Shown here: positions 45,113 through 54,610 of the stretch, piece after piece
Position numbering within the stretch: position 1 is the stretch's first letter
How the letters are laid out: each line of letters opens with the position of its first letter
Assembly: GCA_963727535.1 (NCBI GenBank)
Contig: CAVSGR010000001.1
Location: 124,001 to 188,000, forward strand
From: RBG-16-34-14 sp963727535
Lineage (GTDB): Bacteria; Bacteroidota; Ignavibacteria; Ignavibacteriales; Ignavibacteriaceae
DNA: 64,000 nt
Direction: 5' to 3'
Translations under genes and position numbers: made by a program
The notes under the pieces: model-generated
Seen by the model: only the letters and a program-made list of their open reading frames with translations
Database searches by the model: none
Told to the model about the DNA's origin: nothing

Positions 45113-46954
45113 ATGGAAAAAGATCTTTTAGAATTAACCGATGTAACTGTTCGCTTTGCCGGAGACTCCGGTGATGGAATGCAGTTGACCGGCTCACAGT
45201 TTACAAACACTACTGCAATTGTAGGGAACGATTTAAGCACTTTACCCGATTATCCTGCAGAGATACGCGCACCCGCCGGAACGACTTACGGTGTGAGCGG
45301 ATTCCAGCTTCATTTCAGCAGCATTGATATTCAAACTCCGGGAGATGAGCCGGATGTTTTAGTAGCGATGAATCCTGCCGCACTTAAAACAAATCTTTCC
45401 GATCTTAAGAAAGGCGGAACTGTAATTGTTAATATTAATTCTTTCGATTCGAAAAATTTAAAGCTTGCAGGATATGAAGTTAACCCTTTGGAAGATGAAA
45501 CACTTCAAGGTTATAATGTAATTCATGTTCCACTTACTCAATTAACAAATACTGCACTTGAGGAAACGCCACTATCTGCAAAAGAGAAAACACGCAGCAA
45601 AAACTTTTTTGCTCTTGGTATGATGTACTGGCTTTACAGCAGACCGATTGAACCGACAATTAATTGGCTTAATATAAAATTTAAGAATGCTCCTGACATA
45701 AAAGAGGCAAATGAGAAAGCTCTTAAAGCAGGTTATTATTTTGGAGAAACTACTGAGGTATTTACAACAAGATATGAAGTTAAACCTGCAAATCTTCCTA
45801 AAGGAACTTACAGAAATATTTCCGGCAACGAAGCTGTCGCCCTTGGTTTTGTAGCTGCTTCTGTAAAATCTGGTTTGCCGTTGTTTCTTGGTTCTTATCC
45901 TATTACCCCGGCTTCAGATATTCTTCACGAGTTAAGTAAATACAAAAATTTTGGCGTAAGAACTTTCCAGGCAGAAGATGAAATTGCCGCAGTTACTGCC
46001 GCTATTGGCGCAGCCTATTCTGGTGCGCTTGCAATTACAACTACAAGTGGTCCTGGTCTTGCTCTTAAAACAGAAGCAATTGGTTTGGCTGTAATGACTG
46101 AATTGCCGATTGTAATTATCGATGTTCAGAGAGGCGGACCGAGCACAGGTCTCCCGACAAAAACAGAACAATCTGATCTACTTCAGGCTATGTTTGGAAG
46201 AAACGGGGAAGCGCCTGTTGCTATTGTTGCTCCTGCTACTCCGGCAGAATGTTTTTCAATGGCATTGGAAGCTTCGCGGCTTGCAATAAAATATATGGTT
46301 CCTGTTATGTATTTATCGGATGGTTATATAGCAAATGGTTCAGAACCATGGAAACTTCCTGATATTGAAACTATTCCTGAGATTGAAGTAAAGTTCAGAA
46401 CAGAAGCAGAAGGATTTCAACCCTACTTAAGAGATGAAAATCTTTCCAGACCATGGGCTTTGCCCGGAACTCCAGGACTTGAACACAGATTGGGCGGGCT
46501 TGAAAAAGCAAATATAACCGGCGATGTAAGTTATGATCCTGAAAATCATGAATTTATGGTAAGACTACGTGCACAAAAAGTAAAGAACATGGAAAATGAT
46601 ATTCCTGAACTTGAAGTAAGAGGAGACAAAGATGCTGAACTTCTTGTAATCGGTTGGGGAGGAACTCACGGAGCAATTTCTGAAGCTGTTGACAAGGCAA
46701 GAAATAAAGGATTAAAAGTTGCACGGGTTCACTTCAGGTATTTGAATCCTTTACCTAAAAATACCGGGGAAGTTTTAAGAAAGTATAAAAAAATTCTTTG
46801 TCCCGAATTAAATATGGGACAGCTCTCAAAAATTTTAAGAAATGAATTTCTTGTTGATATTGAATCATTCAATAAGATACAGGGATTACCATTTAAATCA
46901 TCAGAAATTGAAAACAGGATTAGTAAGATCCTTGGAGGTAGCAATGGCAGATAA
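45113..46954 (+). CDS. korA: 2-oxoacid:ferredoxin oxidoreductase, fused gamma-alpha subunit
   Basis: 613 residues. The N-terminal 190 are the gamma domain (VTVRFAGDSGDGMQLTGSQF, PDYPAEIRAPAGTTYGVSGFQ). The alpha domain begins near 235: GNEAVALGFVAASVKSGLPLF, SYPITPASDILHEL, FQAEDEIAAVTAAIGAAYSG and TTTSGPGLALKTEAIGLAVMTELP. With KorB it interconverts 2-oxoglutarate (or another 2-oxoacid) plus CoA with the acyl-CoA, CO2 and reduced ferredoxin. Overlaps korB by 11 bp with GGAGG for korB at 46934. Confidence 0.93.
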   Translation: MEKDLLELTDVTVRFAGDSGDGMQLTGSQFTNTTAIVGNDLSTLPDYPAEIRAPAGTTYGVSGFQLHFSSIDIQTPGDEPDVLVAMNPAALKTNLSDLKKGGTVIVNINSFDSKNLKLAGYEVNPLEDETLQGYNVIHVPLTQLTNTALEETPLSAKEKTRSKNFFALGMMYWLYSRPIEPTINWLNIKFKNAPDIKEANEKALKAGYYFGETTEVFTTRYEVKPANLPKGTYRNISGNEAVALGFVAASVKSGLPLFLGSYPITPASDILHELSKYKNFGVRTFQAEDEIAAVTAAIGAAYSGALAITTTSGPGLALKTEAIGLAVMTELPIVIIDVQRGGPSTGLPTKTEQSDLLQAMFGRNGEAPVAIVAPATPAECFSMALEASRLAIKYMVPVMYLSDGYIANGSEPWKLPDIETIPEIEVKFRTEAEGFQPYLRDENLSRPWALPGTPGLEHRLGGLEKANITGDVSYDPENHEFMVRLRAQKVKNMENDIPELEVRGDKDAELLVIGWGGTHGAISEAVDKARNKGLKVARVHFRYLNPLPKNTGEVLRKYKKILCPELNMGQLSKILRNEFLVDIESFNKIQGLPFKSSEIENRISKILGGSNGR

Positions 46955-47987
46955 TAAAGTACAAGATCAAGTTCAAGACTTTAAATACACGGCTAAAGAT
47001 TTTTCATCTGGTCAGGATGTAAGATGGTGCCCGGGTTGCGGCGATTATTCTATACTTGCACAATTGCAAAGATCTGCCCCCGACTTTGGAATTAAAAAAG
47101 AAAATATGGTCTGGATTTCGGGAATAGGTTGTGCCGCAAGGTTTCCATATTATATGAGCACTTATGGTATGCACGGAATTCATGGAAGAGCAGCTGCAAT
47201 TGCAACAGGTGTAAAAGTAAATCGTCCGGATCTTTCCGTTTGGGTTGCAACCGGCGATGGCGATTTGCTTAGCATTGGCGGAAATCATTTTATTCATGCC
47301 TGCAGAAGAAATGTTGATATAAAAATTATTCTCTTCAATAACAGGATTTATGGATTAACGAAAGGGCAGTATTCCCCGACTTCTGAAAAAGGAAAGAAAA
47401 CTAAAAGCACTCCTTACGGAAGTGTTGATTTTCCCTTTAACCCGGTAAGTCTTGCGATTGGCTCAGGTGCAACATTTGTCGCCCGTGCATTAGACAGGGA
47501 TGCAAAACATTTGCAGGCAATGATGAAGAGAGCAGCACATCATAAAGGAACATCTTTCATAGAAGTATTTCAGAATTGTAATATTTTTAATGATGGTGCT
47601 TTCGAGTTATTAACTGACAAAGAAACAAAACCGGATCATGTTCTTGTACTGGAACATGAAAAGCCAATGGTGTTTGGAAAAAATAATGATAAAGGAATAA
47701 GATTAGATGGTTTAACTCCGCAGGTTGTTGATATTTCCAACGGACATTATTCGATAAATGATTTATGGGTTCATAATGAATTAGATAAAAATTCATTCAG
47801 AGCTCATATACTTTCTCAATTTGATGAGATGGAAGGTTTCCCGACACCGATTGGAGTTTATACCGAAATTCATAAGTCAACTTATGAAGAAGATTTTCAC
47901 GAACAGATTGAAGCAGTAAAGAAACAAAAAGGCGAAGGTGATCTTAAGAAGCTTCTTTATAGTATGAATACATGGGAAATTAAATAA
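46944..47987 (+). CDS. korB: 2-oxoacid:ferredoxin oxidoreductase, beta subunit
   Basis: 347 residues from ATG 46944; a longer frame upstream overlaps korA and is not used. TPP-binding and cluster motifs: RWCPGCGDYSILAQL, GIGCAARFPYYMSTYGMHGIHGRA, VATGDGDLLSIGGNHF and NNRIYGLTKGQYSPTS. Two-subunit alpha-gamma/beta layout is typical of 2-oxoglutarate:ferredoxin oxidoreductases in Chlorobi/Bacteroidota, where it can run in the reductive TCA direction; direction is not deducible here. Followed by a strong terminator. Confidence 0.93.
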   Translation: MADNKVQDQVQDFKYTAKDFSSGQDVRWCPGCGDYSILAQLQRSAPDFGIKKENMVWISGIGCAARFPYYMSTYGMHGIHGRAAAIATGVKVNRPDLSVWVATGDGDLLSIGGNHFIHACRRNVDIKIILFNNRIYGLTKGQYSPTSEKGKKTKSTPYGSVDFPFNPVSLAIGSGATFVARALDRDAKHLQAMMKRAAHHKGTSFIEVFQNCNIFNDGAFELLTDKETKPDHVLVLEHEKPMVFGKNNDKGIRLDGLTPQVVDISNGHYSINDLWVHNELDKNSFRAHILSQFDEMEGFPTPIGVYTEIHKSTYEEDFHEQIEAVKKQKGEGDLKKLLYSMNTWEIK

Positions 47988-48040
47988 AACTATCTTTCGT
48001 TTGCAGTAAAAAAAATGCTAATTTTGTTTAGCAGTTTTCT

Positions 48041-48067
48041 GGGGCTTGACTTCAAGCCCCTTTTTAA
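48041..48067 (+). terminator. rho-independent terminator after korAB
   Basis: GGGGCTTGA (48041-48049) pairs with TCAAGCCCC (48052-48060), followed by TTTTTAATTTTT. Confidence 0.92.
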
Positions 48068-48079
48068 TTTTTAATCGAT

Positions 48080-49072
48080 ATGATTGATTTTAAGAAACTT
48101 AAAGAAATAATAGAAAAAAATAACTCGTTCTTATTAACAACTCACGTTAATCCTGATGCAGACGCAATTGGTAGTGAAATTGCGTTTTATAAACTCCTAA
48201 AATCCCTTGGCAAGAAAATCTACATTATTAACCATAGTTTAACACCGTATAATTTGCAATTCCTTGATGATGAAAAAGTAATTGAAAATTATGATAAGCA
48301 GAAACATTCGGAAATATTTAATTCCGTCAATGTTTTAGTTGGCTTAGATTTTAACCGTTCAGATCGTATTGTAAGTATGCAGGAAGATTTTCTTAACTCA
48401 GGAAAAACAAAAATAATTATAGATCATCACCAGGATCCGGAAGACTTTGTTGACTATGTATTTATCGATACCGAATATTGTGCAACCGGGCATATCATTT
48501 ACGATTTTATTATGCAAACCAAAATAGTTGAGTTAAATTATTCTATTGCTTATCCAATTTATGCCGCAATAATGACTGACACCGGATCATTCAGGTTCGA
48601 AAGAACTACTCCTGAAGTTCATAAAATTGCTGCTGAACTTTTAGAAACGGGAGTTAATCCAATTGAAGTTTTCGATAAAATTTACGATCAAAGTAAATTC
48701 AGTAAAGTAAAACTTCTCGGGAAAGCTTTGGAATCTCTTAAACTATACGGAGATAAAAAGGAAATTAGCTACATGTTTCTCAACCAGGATGATTTTAATT
48801 CATTAGGAGCAATTGAATCAGATACCGATAGTTTTGTTAATCTTACTTTGTCGATTGAAAAAGTAAAAATAGGCTTGTTGTTTATAGAATTGAAACAAGG
48901 TTTTAAAGTTAGTTTCAGGTCAAAAGGAAATATTGCTGTTAACAAGCTTGCATCTGAATTTGGAGGCGGGGGACACACAAACGCTGCGGGCTTACGTATC
49001 TTTAACGAAAAAGTCGAAGATTTTATTCCAAAAATATTATCAAAATCAGAAGAGTATTTAGAAGGGAAATAG
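48080..49072 (+). CDS. nrnA: DHH/DHHA1 phosphoesterase, NrnA-type oligoribonuclease/pAp phosphatase
   Basis: 330 residues. Motifs in order: THVNPDADAIGSEIAFY (metal-binding D-x-D), the DHH signature in IIDHHQDPE, MTDTGSFRFERTTPEVHKIAAELL, and DHHA1 GGGGHTNAAGLRI near the C-terminus. NrnA degrades nanoRNAs and dephosphorylates pAp; length and motifs agree. 8 bp ahead of the aminopeptidase gene. Confidence 0.9.
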   Translation: MIDFKKLKEIIEKNNSFLLTTHVNPDADAIGSEIAFYKLLKSLGKKIYIINHSLTPYNLQFLDDEKVIENYDKQKHSEIFNSVNVLVGLDFNRSDRIVSMQEDFLNSGKTKIIIDHHQDPEDFVDYVFIDTEYCATGHIIYDFIMQTKIVELNYSIAYPIYAAIMTDTGSFRFERTTPEVHKIAAELLETGVNPIEVFDKIYDQSKFSKVKLLGKALESLKLYGDKKEISYMFLNQDDFNSLGAIESDTDSFVNLTLSIEKVKIGLLFIELKQGFKVSFRSKGNIAVNKLASEFGGGGHTNAAGLRIFNEKVEDFIPKILSKSEEYLEGK

Positions 49073-49080
49073 TAATAATT

Positions 49081-50586
49081 ATGTTCAAATTGAAAATTAG
49101 TGCAGCCGATAAGAAAATTTCTTATAAACCGCTTTCAGTAAGCCTGAAATATCTTATCGAAGAGAAGAAATTATCTGAGAGTTTGAAAAATCTCGAAAGA
49201 GTTTTTAACATAAAATTGTCCGAGCTTCAAAGAAAAAGTTTTCTTTCTGAAAATGGAGACGAAATCAGGATATCAAAATATGATGGTAAACCGGATGAAG
49301 TTTTTATTTCAAAGATTAAAATAGACAAGAAATTCTCTCCCGATTATTTCAGGAATCATCTTGCGGGCTTTTTACCGCAACTCGCAAATGAAGAGTTAAA
49401 ATACCTTCATATTTTTATTCCGAAATACCAGGCTTTTAAATCATATTTTGACAGTGAAGAATATTTCTACCAGACTTTCATTGAGGGAATTATTTATGGT
49501 AATTATTCTTTTGATTTATATAAATCTGATAAGAAAAATTTAAAAGATCTGGCTGTCCTTTTCTATGCTGATAATAGCCGAAAACTCAAATCAGCTTTAG
49601 CTAAGGCTGAAGTTGTAATGGAGGGAGTCAACTTTACAAAGGATTTGCAGAATGAGCCGGGAATTAGCTTAACCCCTGATGATTTAGCGAAAAGAGTTAA
49701 ATCGACTTTAAGCAAAGCGGGAGTTAAAGTAAAAGTATTTGATGAGAAAGAAATCAAAAGAAGAAAAATGGGAGGTTTGCTTGCAGTCGGAATGGGAAGC
49801 GATCACCCTCCAAGATTTGTAATTATGGAATATAAAGGAAAGCCTGGAAGTAAGAAAAAAATTGCTTTGGTCGGAAAAGGTGTGACTTTTGATTCCGGTG
49901 GCATTTCAATAAAGCCAGCTCAAAATATGGGTGAAATGAAAGCAGACATGTCTGGAGCTGCTGTTGTGGCAGGAACAATTCTGGCTGCAGCAAAAGCCAA
50001 ACTCCCTGTAAATATTCTTGGAGTTATTCCCACAGCTGAAAATATGGTTTCGGGAAAATCTGTAAGACCGGGAGATATTGTACGTACTTCTTCCGGTAAA
50101 ACTATAGAAGTGGATAATACTGATGCTGAAGGAAGAATGATACTTGCTGATGCTTTGCATTATGCTTCTCAACAAAAACCGGATGTAATTATTGACCTGG
50201 CTACATTAACCGGTGCTTGTGTCGTTGCCTTAGGAGAATTTGTTGCCGGCTTATTTACAAAGAATGAAAAGCTATCTGAAAATCTTTATAAGATTGGGTT
50301 AAAAACTTACGATAGAGTCTGGCCTTTGCCAATGTGGGATGATTATTTTCCGTTGATCAAAAGCGATGTTGCTGATGTAAAGAATGTCGGTGGAAGATGG
50401 GGCGGAGCAATCACAGCTGCTAAATTTCTTGAGCATTTTGTAGATGAAAAAATTCCATGGGTTCACTTAGATATTGCTGGACCTGCTATGTTAAACGCCG
50501 GTAATAATTATAGTAAAAAGTTTATGACAGGGTTTGGAGTGAGACTGCTGTTTGAGTATATACAGAGTAGTAATAAGAAAAAGTAA
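49081..50586 (+). CDS. pepA: leucyl aminopeptidase (M17)
   Basis: 501 residues. The N-terminal macro-like domain is poorly conserved. The catalytic domain has the two-metal site: LVGKGVTFDSGGISIKPAQNMGEMKADMSGAA (Lys, Asp) and VDNTDAEGRMILADAL (Asp, Glu, Arg), with ATLTGACVVALG after it. It removes N-terminal residues from peptides. Convergent with the lolD gene (10-bp gap). Confidence 0.93.
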   Translation: MFKLKISAADKKISYKPLSVSLKYLIEEKKLSESLKNLERVFNIKLSELQRKSFLSENGDEIRISKYDGKPDEVFISKIKIDKKFSPDYFRNHLAGFLPQLANEELKYLHIFIPKYQAFKSYFDSEEYFYQTFIEGIIYGNYSFDLYKSDKKNLKDLAVLFYADNSRKLKSALAKAEVVMEGVNFTKDLQNEPGISLTPDDLAKRVKSTLSKAGVKVKVFDEKEIKRRKMGGLLAVGMGSDHPPRFVIMEYKGKPGSKKKIALVGKGVTFDSGGISIKPAQNMGEMKADMSGAAVVAGTILAAAKAKLPVNILGVIPTAENMVSGKSVRPGDIVRTSSGKTIEVDNTDAEGRMILADALHYASQQKPDVIIDLATLTGACVVALGEFVAGLFTKNEKLSENLYKIGLKTYDRVWPLPMWDDYFPLIKSDVADVKNVGGRWGGAITAAKFLEHFVDEKIPWVHLDIAGPAMLNAGNNYSKKFMTGFGVRLLFEYIQSSNKKK

Positions 50587-50596
50587 TATAAGGTTA

Positions 50597-51295
50597 TTAC
50601 TCTAACTTATTATTTTTATAGATAGTTCCGTCTTTCATTTCGAACAAATTATCTCCTATATTCATTAGTTCCTGATTATGGGTAACTATAATAAAAGTCT
50701 TATTTAGTTTGTTCTTTAGGTTAATGAAAAGTTCCTGCAGGATAATACTGTTTTGTGAGTCGAGATTTCCTGTTGGTTCATCGGCTAAGATCAGTTCGGG
50801 ATTATTAGCTAATGCACGTCCAACCGCAACTCTCTGCTGCTCCCCGCCGGATAATTCAGCAGGTTTGTGATTTGCTCTTTCAACCAATCCAATTTCGTTT
50901 AATAAATCTTTAGCTTTCTGGCTTGCTTTCTTTTCAGATATTCCATTAATCATTTGCGGAAGCATAATGTTTTCCAGGGCTGTAAATTCTGGAAGAAGAT
51001 GATGGAACTGGAAGACAAAGCCTATATTGTTGTTCCTGAAATTAGCAAGCTTATCGTCAGAAAGATTGTAGATATTAGAGCCATTAAAGATTACATCTCC
51101 TGAATCAGGTTTATCGAGTCCACCGAGAATATGAAGCAGTGTACTTTTTCCGGCACCGGATGCGCCGATAATTACCGAGATTTTTTTCTCTTCAACTTCT
51201 AAAGAAACTGATTTCAGAATTTCCAGGGTAACTTTCTCGTTTGACCTGAACGATTTAGTAATCTTATTTGCTTTAAGTATTATCGAATTACTCAT
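50597..51295 (-). CDS. lolD: lipoprotein-releasing ABC transporter ATPase LolD
   Basis: 232 residues. Walker A GASGAGKST, Q-loop FVFQFHHLLPEFTALENIMLP, signature LSGGEQQRVAVGRAL, Walker B LILADEPTGNLD and H-loop IVTHNQEL. It is a MacB/LolD-type ATPase; two LolC/E-like permeases precede it in the operon, supporting the Lol assignment. It would power release of lipoproteins from the inner membrane. Confidence 0.9.
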   Translation of the reverse strand: MSNSIILKANKITKSFRSNEKVTLEILKSVSLEVEEKKISVIIGASGAGKSTLLHILGGLDKPDSGDVIFNGSNIYNLSDDKLANFRNNNIGFVFQFHHLLPEFTALENIMLPQMINGISEKKASQKAKDLLNEIGLVERANHKPAELSGGEQQRVAVGRALANNPELILADEPTGNLDSQNSIILQELFINLKNKLNKTFIIVTHNQELMNIGDNLFEMKDGTIYKNNKLE

Positions 51296-51363
51296 ACTAA
51301 ATATTCATTTCTGTTTTATTCTTTTTATTTGCATACTGCTTGCTGCCATTTGCTTACTGATTT

Positions 51364-52590
51364 TCATTCCCACTTTATTGATTCAACAATATTAGTTTTC
51401 GCGGCTTTCTTAGCAGGATAAAGTGAAGCTAAAAAAGAAAGCAGCATCGAAGCTCCCGAAATATAAAAGAAATCGGAGAGTTTTAACTGAAGCGGCAATG
51501 AATCTATTTTATACTGCGTTGGATCAAGAGGATAAATATTATAATGTATTTGGAGATAACAAATTAAATAACCAAGAAAAATTCCCGCAAGAGTTCCAAT
51601 AATTCCGATCAACAATCCTTCAAACATAAAGATTTTTACAATTGATTTATCCTTCGCACCAACGGACCTTAAAACTCCAATGTCTCTCTTCTTTTCAATT
51701 ACGGACATTGATAAAGAACCGAGAATATTAAAAGTTGCAACTGCAATAATTAAACAGAGAATAATATATGCTGACCATCTTTCAATCTGCATAACTGAGT
51801 ACAAATCTTTATGAAAATCATACCATGTATTTACACTGTACAAATCCGGATTAAGTTCGGAATCGAGTTGATTTTTTAAATCGTAGGATTGATTGATATT
51901 TGATAATTTTATTTCATAACCTTGAATAGATTTTCCATAACCAAGAAGTTTTTGAGCGGAACTCAAAGATGAAAAAATAAAAGAAGCATCATATTCATTA
52001 TTATCTGATCTGTAAATCCCGGCAATAATAAATTTTTGTGTGCCCGGAATTGTAAATTGAACAAGCGCTTTTTCAACTCCAACAGGCGAAACCAAAGTAA
52101 TTGTATCACCGACTAAAGACTGCAATTGATCTGCAAGATTAATCCCTATAATTGCTTGTGGAATATTTCCTTTAGTCTCTATGTTAAACTTTCCAAAGAG
52201 AATGCTTCTATCTATTCCGTAAATATCATCTGCTCGTCTTTCATTTATTCCCTTTAGTGTAACTACTTTTGTTAGACCTGAATTGTAAGCCAGCACTTTC
52301 CCGCTTACGAAAGCTGAATAATCTTTTATCTCCTTTTTTGATTTAAGGAGATTTTCAAGTTGTTCCTGATTTGCATTTGCAGATATCATCTCAACCCTGA
52401 CATCCGGATCAAAGTTCATTAAAAAAGATGTAACCAAACTGCCGAAACCATTAAAAACAGAAAGTACGACAATTAAAGCAGCAACACCGATTGTAATTCC
52501 TGCGACAGAAATAATAGAGATAACCGTTATAAAATTAATTTTATGTTTTGAAACAAGATATCTTTTTGCAACAAACGATTCGAATGACAT
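51364..52590 (-). CDS. LolC/LolE-type FtsX permease (second)
   Basis: 408 residues. Four membrane helices: one at residues 20-45 (FITVISIISVAGITIGVAALIVVLS) and three near 270-295, 315-345 and 375-400, flanking a large periplasmic domain; this is the FtsX/MacB permease topology. Starts SFESFVAKRYLVSKHKINF, the LolC/E opening. It overlaps the upstream permease by one base (TAATG). Paralogous to, but clearly different from, the upstream permease, so the transporter is probably a LolCDE heterodimer. Confidence 0.88.
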   Translation of the reverse strand: MSFESFVAKRYLVSKHKINFITVISIISVAGITIGVAALIVVLSVFNGFGSLVTSFLMNFDPDVRVEMISANANQEQLENLLKSKKEIKDYSAFVSGKVLAYNSGLTKVVTLKGINERRADDIYGIDRSILFGKFNIETKGNIPQAIIGINLADQLQSLVGDTITLVSPVGVEKALVQFTIPGTQKFIIAGIYRSDNNEYDASFIFSSLSSAQKLLGYGKSIQGYEIKLSNINQSYDLKNQLDSELNPDLYSVNTWYDFHKDLYSVMQIERWSAYIILCLIIAVATFNILGSLSMSVIEKKRDIGVLRSVGAKDKSIVKIFMFEGLLIGIIGTLAGIFLGYLICYLQIHYNIYPLDPTQYKIDSLPLQLKLSDFFYISGASMLLSFLASLYPAKKAAKTNIVESIKWE

Positions 52591-53804
52591 TATCTGAACC
52601 TTAATGAATTAACAGGTTGAATCCGCGATGCGATGTAACTTGGAATTACGCTTGCCAGAAAACAGAGTAAAAGTGTAAGCAAAGAAACTAAAATGAAAAC
52701 TTCGGGTGATATTTTTATCGGCACCGTAGTAACAAAATAAACAGAAGAGGGAAGTGATATAATATTGAATTTCAACTGTATTATTGTGATTGCAAATGCA
52801 AGAACATTTCCAATTATAATTCCAGCAAGTGCAAGAAAAATTCCCTGGTAAACGAAGATTGAAATAATCTGTTTCCTTTTTGCTCCAAGTGATTTTAATA
52901 TTCCGATTGAACTCGTTTTCTCCAGCACAATCATTAAAAGTGTTCCGATAATATTAAATACTGCAACAATAATTATTAATGCCAGTACAATTGGAACAGG
53001 TTCTTTTTGCAGATTAATCCATGTAAAAATATTTCTATGTGTCTGATAAATTGTTCTAATTGCGTGAGGATAACGAAGTTTTACAGAGAGAACTTTTGCC
53101 AGACTATCAATTTTAGAAATATTATTTAATTTAATATCGTAGCCATTTATGTTATCGCCGATGCTGAAAAGATCCTGGGCACCTTTTAATGATATATAAG
53201 CAATAAGATCATCATATTCCGCCATACCACTTTCAAATATTCCGCTTACAAAATATTGTGCAACATTTGGGAAATTTTCTGCTGAAGGAAGTTGATTATT
53301 TTTCAGAGCAAAGAGAGTAACCCTATCTCCGACTTTTATACGAAGCTTGTTTGCTAACTTTTTCCCGATAATGATCTTTCCTTCACCAAGATCAAATTTT
53401 CCCTTGATAATGGTTTCTTTAATTCCGTTCCAATTATCTGAAGAATCGATACCTTTTATATTTACTCCTTCTTTAATTTTTTTTGTTCCTATTATTCCAA
53501 GATTCGAGGCAGAAGGATTCACATAAATAGCGTACCTTCCGAGCATATTTTTTATGATTGGCTGAATTCTGTGGTAATCCGGAAGATTATTTCTGTAAGA
53601 AGTAATTTTTATATGAGAATCAAAATCAACAATTTTATTCGTTATCGTTTGTTCAAATCCATTAAGAATACTTAATGCAATTATTAAAGTTGCGACACCT
53701 AACGAAATTCCGGTAATCGAAATTATAGAAATGAGATTAATAAAACGGGAATCCCTTTTTGAAAAGATATATCGCTTTGAAATAAAAAAAGGAACTGAAG
53801 GCAT
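52590..53804 (-). CDS. LolC/LolE-type FtsX permease (first)
   Basis: 404 residues from ATG 53804 (TTG at 53810 would add two residues). FISKRYIFSKRDSRFINLISIISITGISLGVATLIIALSILNGF is split here as the LolC/E N-terminal motif, ISKRYIFSKRDSRF followed by the first helix. Three C-terminal helices (VFNIIGTLLMIVLE, FLALAGIIIGNVLAFAI, EVFILVSLLTLLLCFLA) give the FtsX topology. First gene of the Lol operon. Confidence 0.88.
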   Translation of the reverse strand: MPSVPFFISKRYIFSKRDSRFINLISIISITGISLGVATLIIALSILNGFEQTITNKIVDFDSHIKITSYRNNLPDYHRIQPIIKNMLGRYAIYVNPSASNLGIIGTKKIKEGVNIKGIDSSDNWNGIKETIIKGKFDLGEGKIIIGKKLANKLRIKVGDRVTLFALKNNQLPSAENFPNVAQYFVSGIFESGMAEYDDLIAYISLKGAQDLFSIGDNINGYDIKLNNISKIDSLAKVLSVKLRYPHAIRTIYQTHRNIFTWINLQKEPVPIVLALIIIVAVFNIIGTLLMIVLEKTSSIGILKSLGAKRKQIISIFVYQGIFLALAGIIIGNVLAFAITIIQLKFNIISLPSSVYFVTTVPIKISPEVFILVSLLTLLLCFLASVIPSYIASRIQPVNSLRFR

Positions 53805-54002
53805 TAGCAAAAGTTTTATTTTTCTTTAATTGGAAACTAATTTAGGGAAGAATGATTTCAGATAAAACCTAAAGTATTGTGGAATAAACAATTATGCGGA
53901 AATATTGATCTGCAGGATTCTTTGATTATTTAGCCATAATAGGATATATTTAACATCCTTCTTGGGATTCTTATGGCGCAGTTCTTACTAATTTTGAAAA
54001 CA

Positions 54003-54078
54003 CGGGGCGTAGCGTAGCCCGGTTCATCGCGCCTGCTTTGGGAGCAGGAGGTCGCAGGTTCGAATCCTGCCGCCCCGA
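54003..54078 (+). tRNA. tRNA-Pro (anticodon TGG)
   Basis: Acceptor arm CGGGGCG (54003-54009) with CGCCCCG (54071-54077); anticodon arm CCTGC-TTTGGGA-GCAGG; T-arm GCAGG TTCGAAT CCTGC. No encoded CCA in full (ACA follows). Confidence 0.95.
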
Positions 54079-54170
54079 CATCTAATTAACAATTATCAAT
54101 GAATAATTAACAATTGAATTTTAAAAAATTGTTCATTGTAAATTGTTAACTGTTCATTATTTAATGATGA

Positions 54171-54244
54171 GCGCCCGTAGCTCAATCGGATAGAGCAACA
54201 GCCTTCTAAGCTGTAGGTTAGTGGTTCGAGTCCACTCGGGCGTA
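54171..54244 (+). tRNA. tRNA-Arg (anticodon TCT)
   Basis: Acceptor GCGCCCG with CGGGCGT (54237-54243, one G-T pair); anticodon arm ACAGC-CTTCTAA-GCTGT; T-arm with GTTCGAG. 92 bp after tRNA-Pro, separated by low-complexity AATTGTTAAT-type repeats. Confidence 0.93.
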
Positions 54245-54321
54245 CACGGGTTTTGAATCGCTAATTTTCTTTTAAAGATTATACATTTTAAATTCTTAAT
54301 TGTTCATTGTTAATTAAAGAT

Positions 54322-54397
54322 GGTGAGCGTAGCTCAGTTGGTTAGAGCACCAGGTTGTGGCCCTGGGGGTCGTGGGTTCAATCCCCATCGCTCACCC
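54322..54397 (+). tRNA. tRNA-His (anticodon GTG)
   Basis: Eight-pair acceptor GGTGAGCG (54322-54329) with CGCTCACC (54389-54396), including the extra G-1:C73 pair special to tRNA-His; anticodon arm CCAGG-TTGTGGC-CCTGG; T-arm GTGGGTTCAATCCCCAT. Confidence 0.95.
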
Positions 54398-54483
54398 TTG
54401 CCAATACTAATTGATAATTAGTGATGAATAATCAATTTTAATTGTTAATTTGTAATTGTTCATTATAAATTTTGTTTTAACCT

Positions 54484-54555
54484 GGCCCCATCGTCTAATG
54501 GTTAGGACACCGCCCTTTCACGGCGGTAATATGGGTTCGAATCCCGTTGGGGTCA
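54484..54555 (+). tRNA. tRNA-Glu (anticodon TTC)
   Basis: Acceptor GGCCCCA (54484-54490) with TGGGGTC (54548-54554); anticodon arm CCGCC-CTTTCAC-GGCGG; T-arm CGGGTTCGAATCCCG-type. Followed by a terminator. The 3' half with the terminator is duplicated 90 bp downstream in altered form. Confidence 0.95.
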
Positions 54556-54560
54556 CTCTT

Positions 54561-54591
54561 AAGCCTTGATAATTTTATCGGGGCTTTTTTG
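54561..54591 (+). terminator. terminator of the tRNA array
   Basis: AAGCCTTGAT (54561-54570) pairs with ATCGGGGCTT (54577-54586) across an AATTTT loop, then T run. Confidence 0.88.
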
Positions 54592-54610
54592 TTTTTAAAA
54601 GGAATTGAAT

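Noticed and set aside
46842..46943. Longer N-terminus for korB
   Set aside because: The extension lies inside korA and has no family similarity; GGAGG at 46934 marks the start at 46944.
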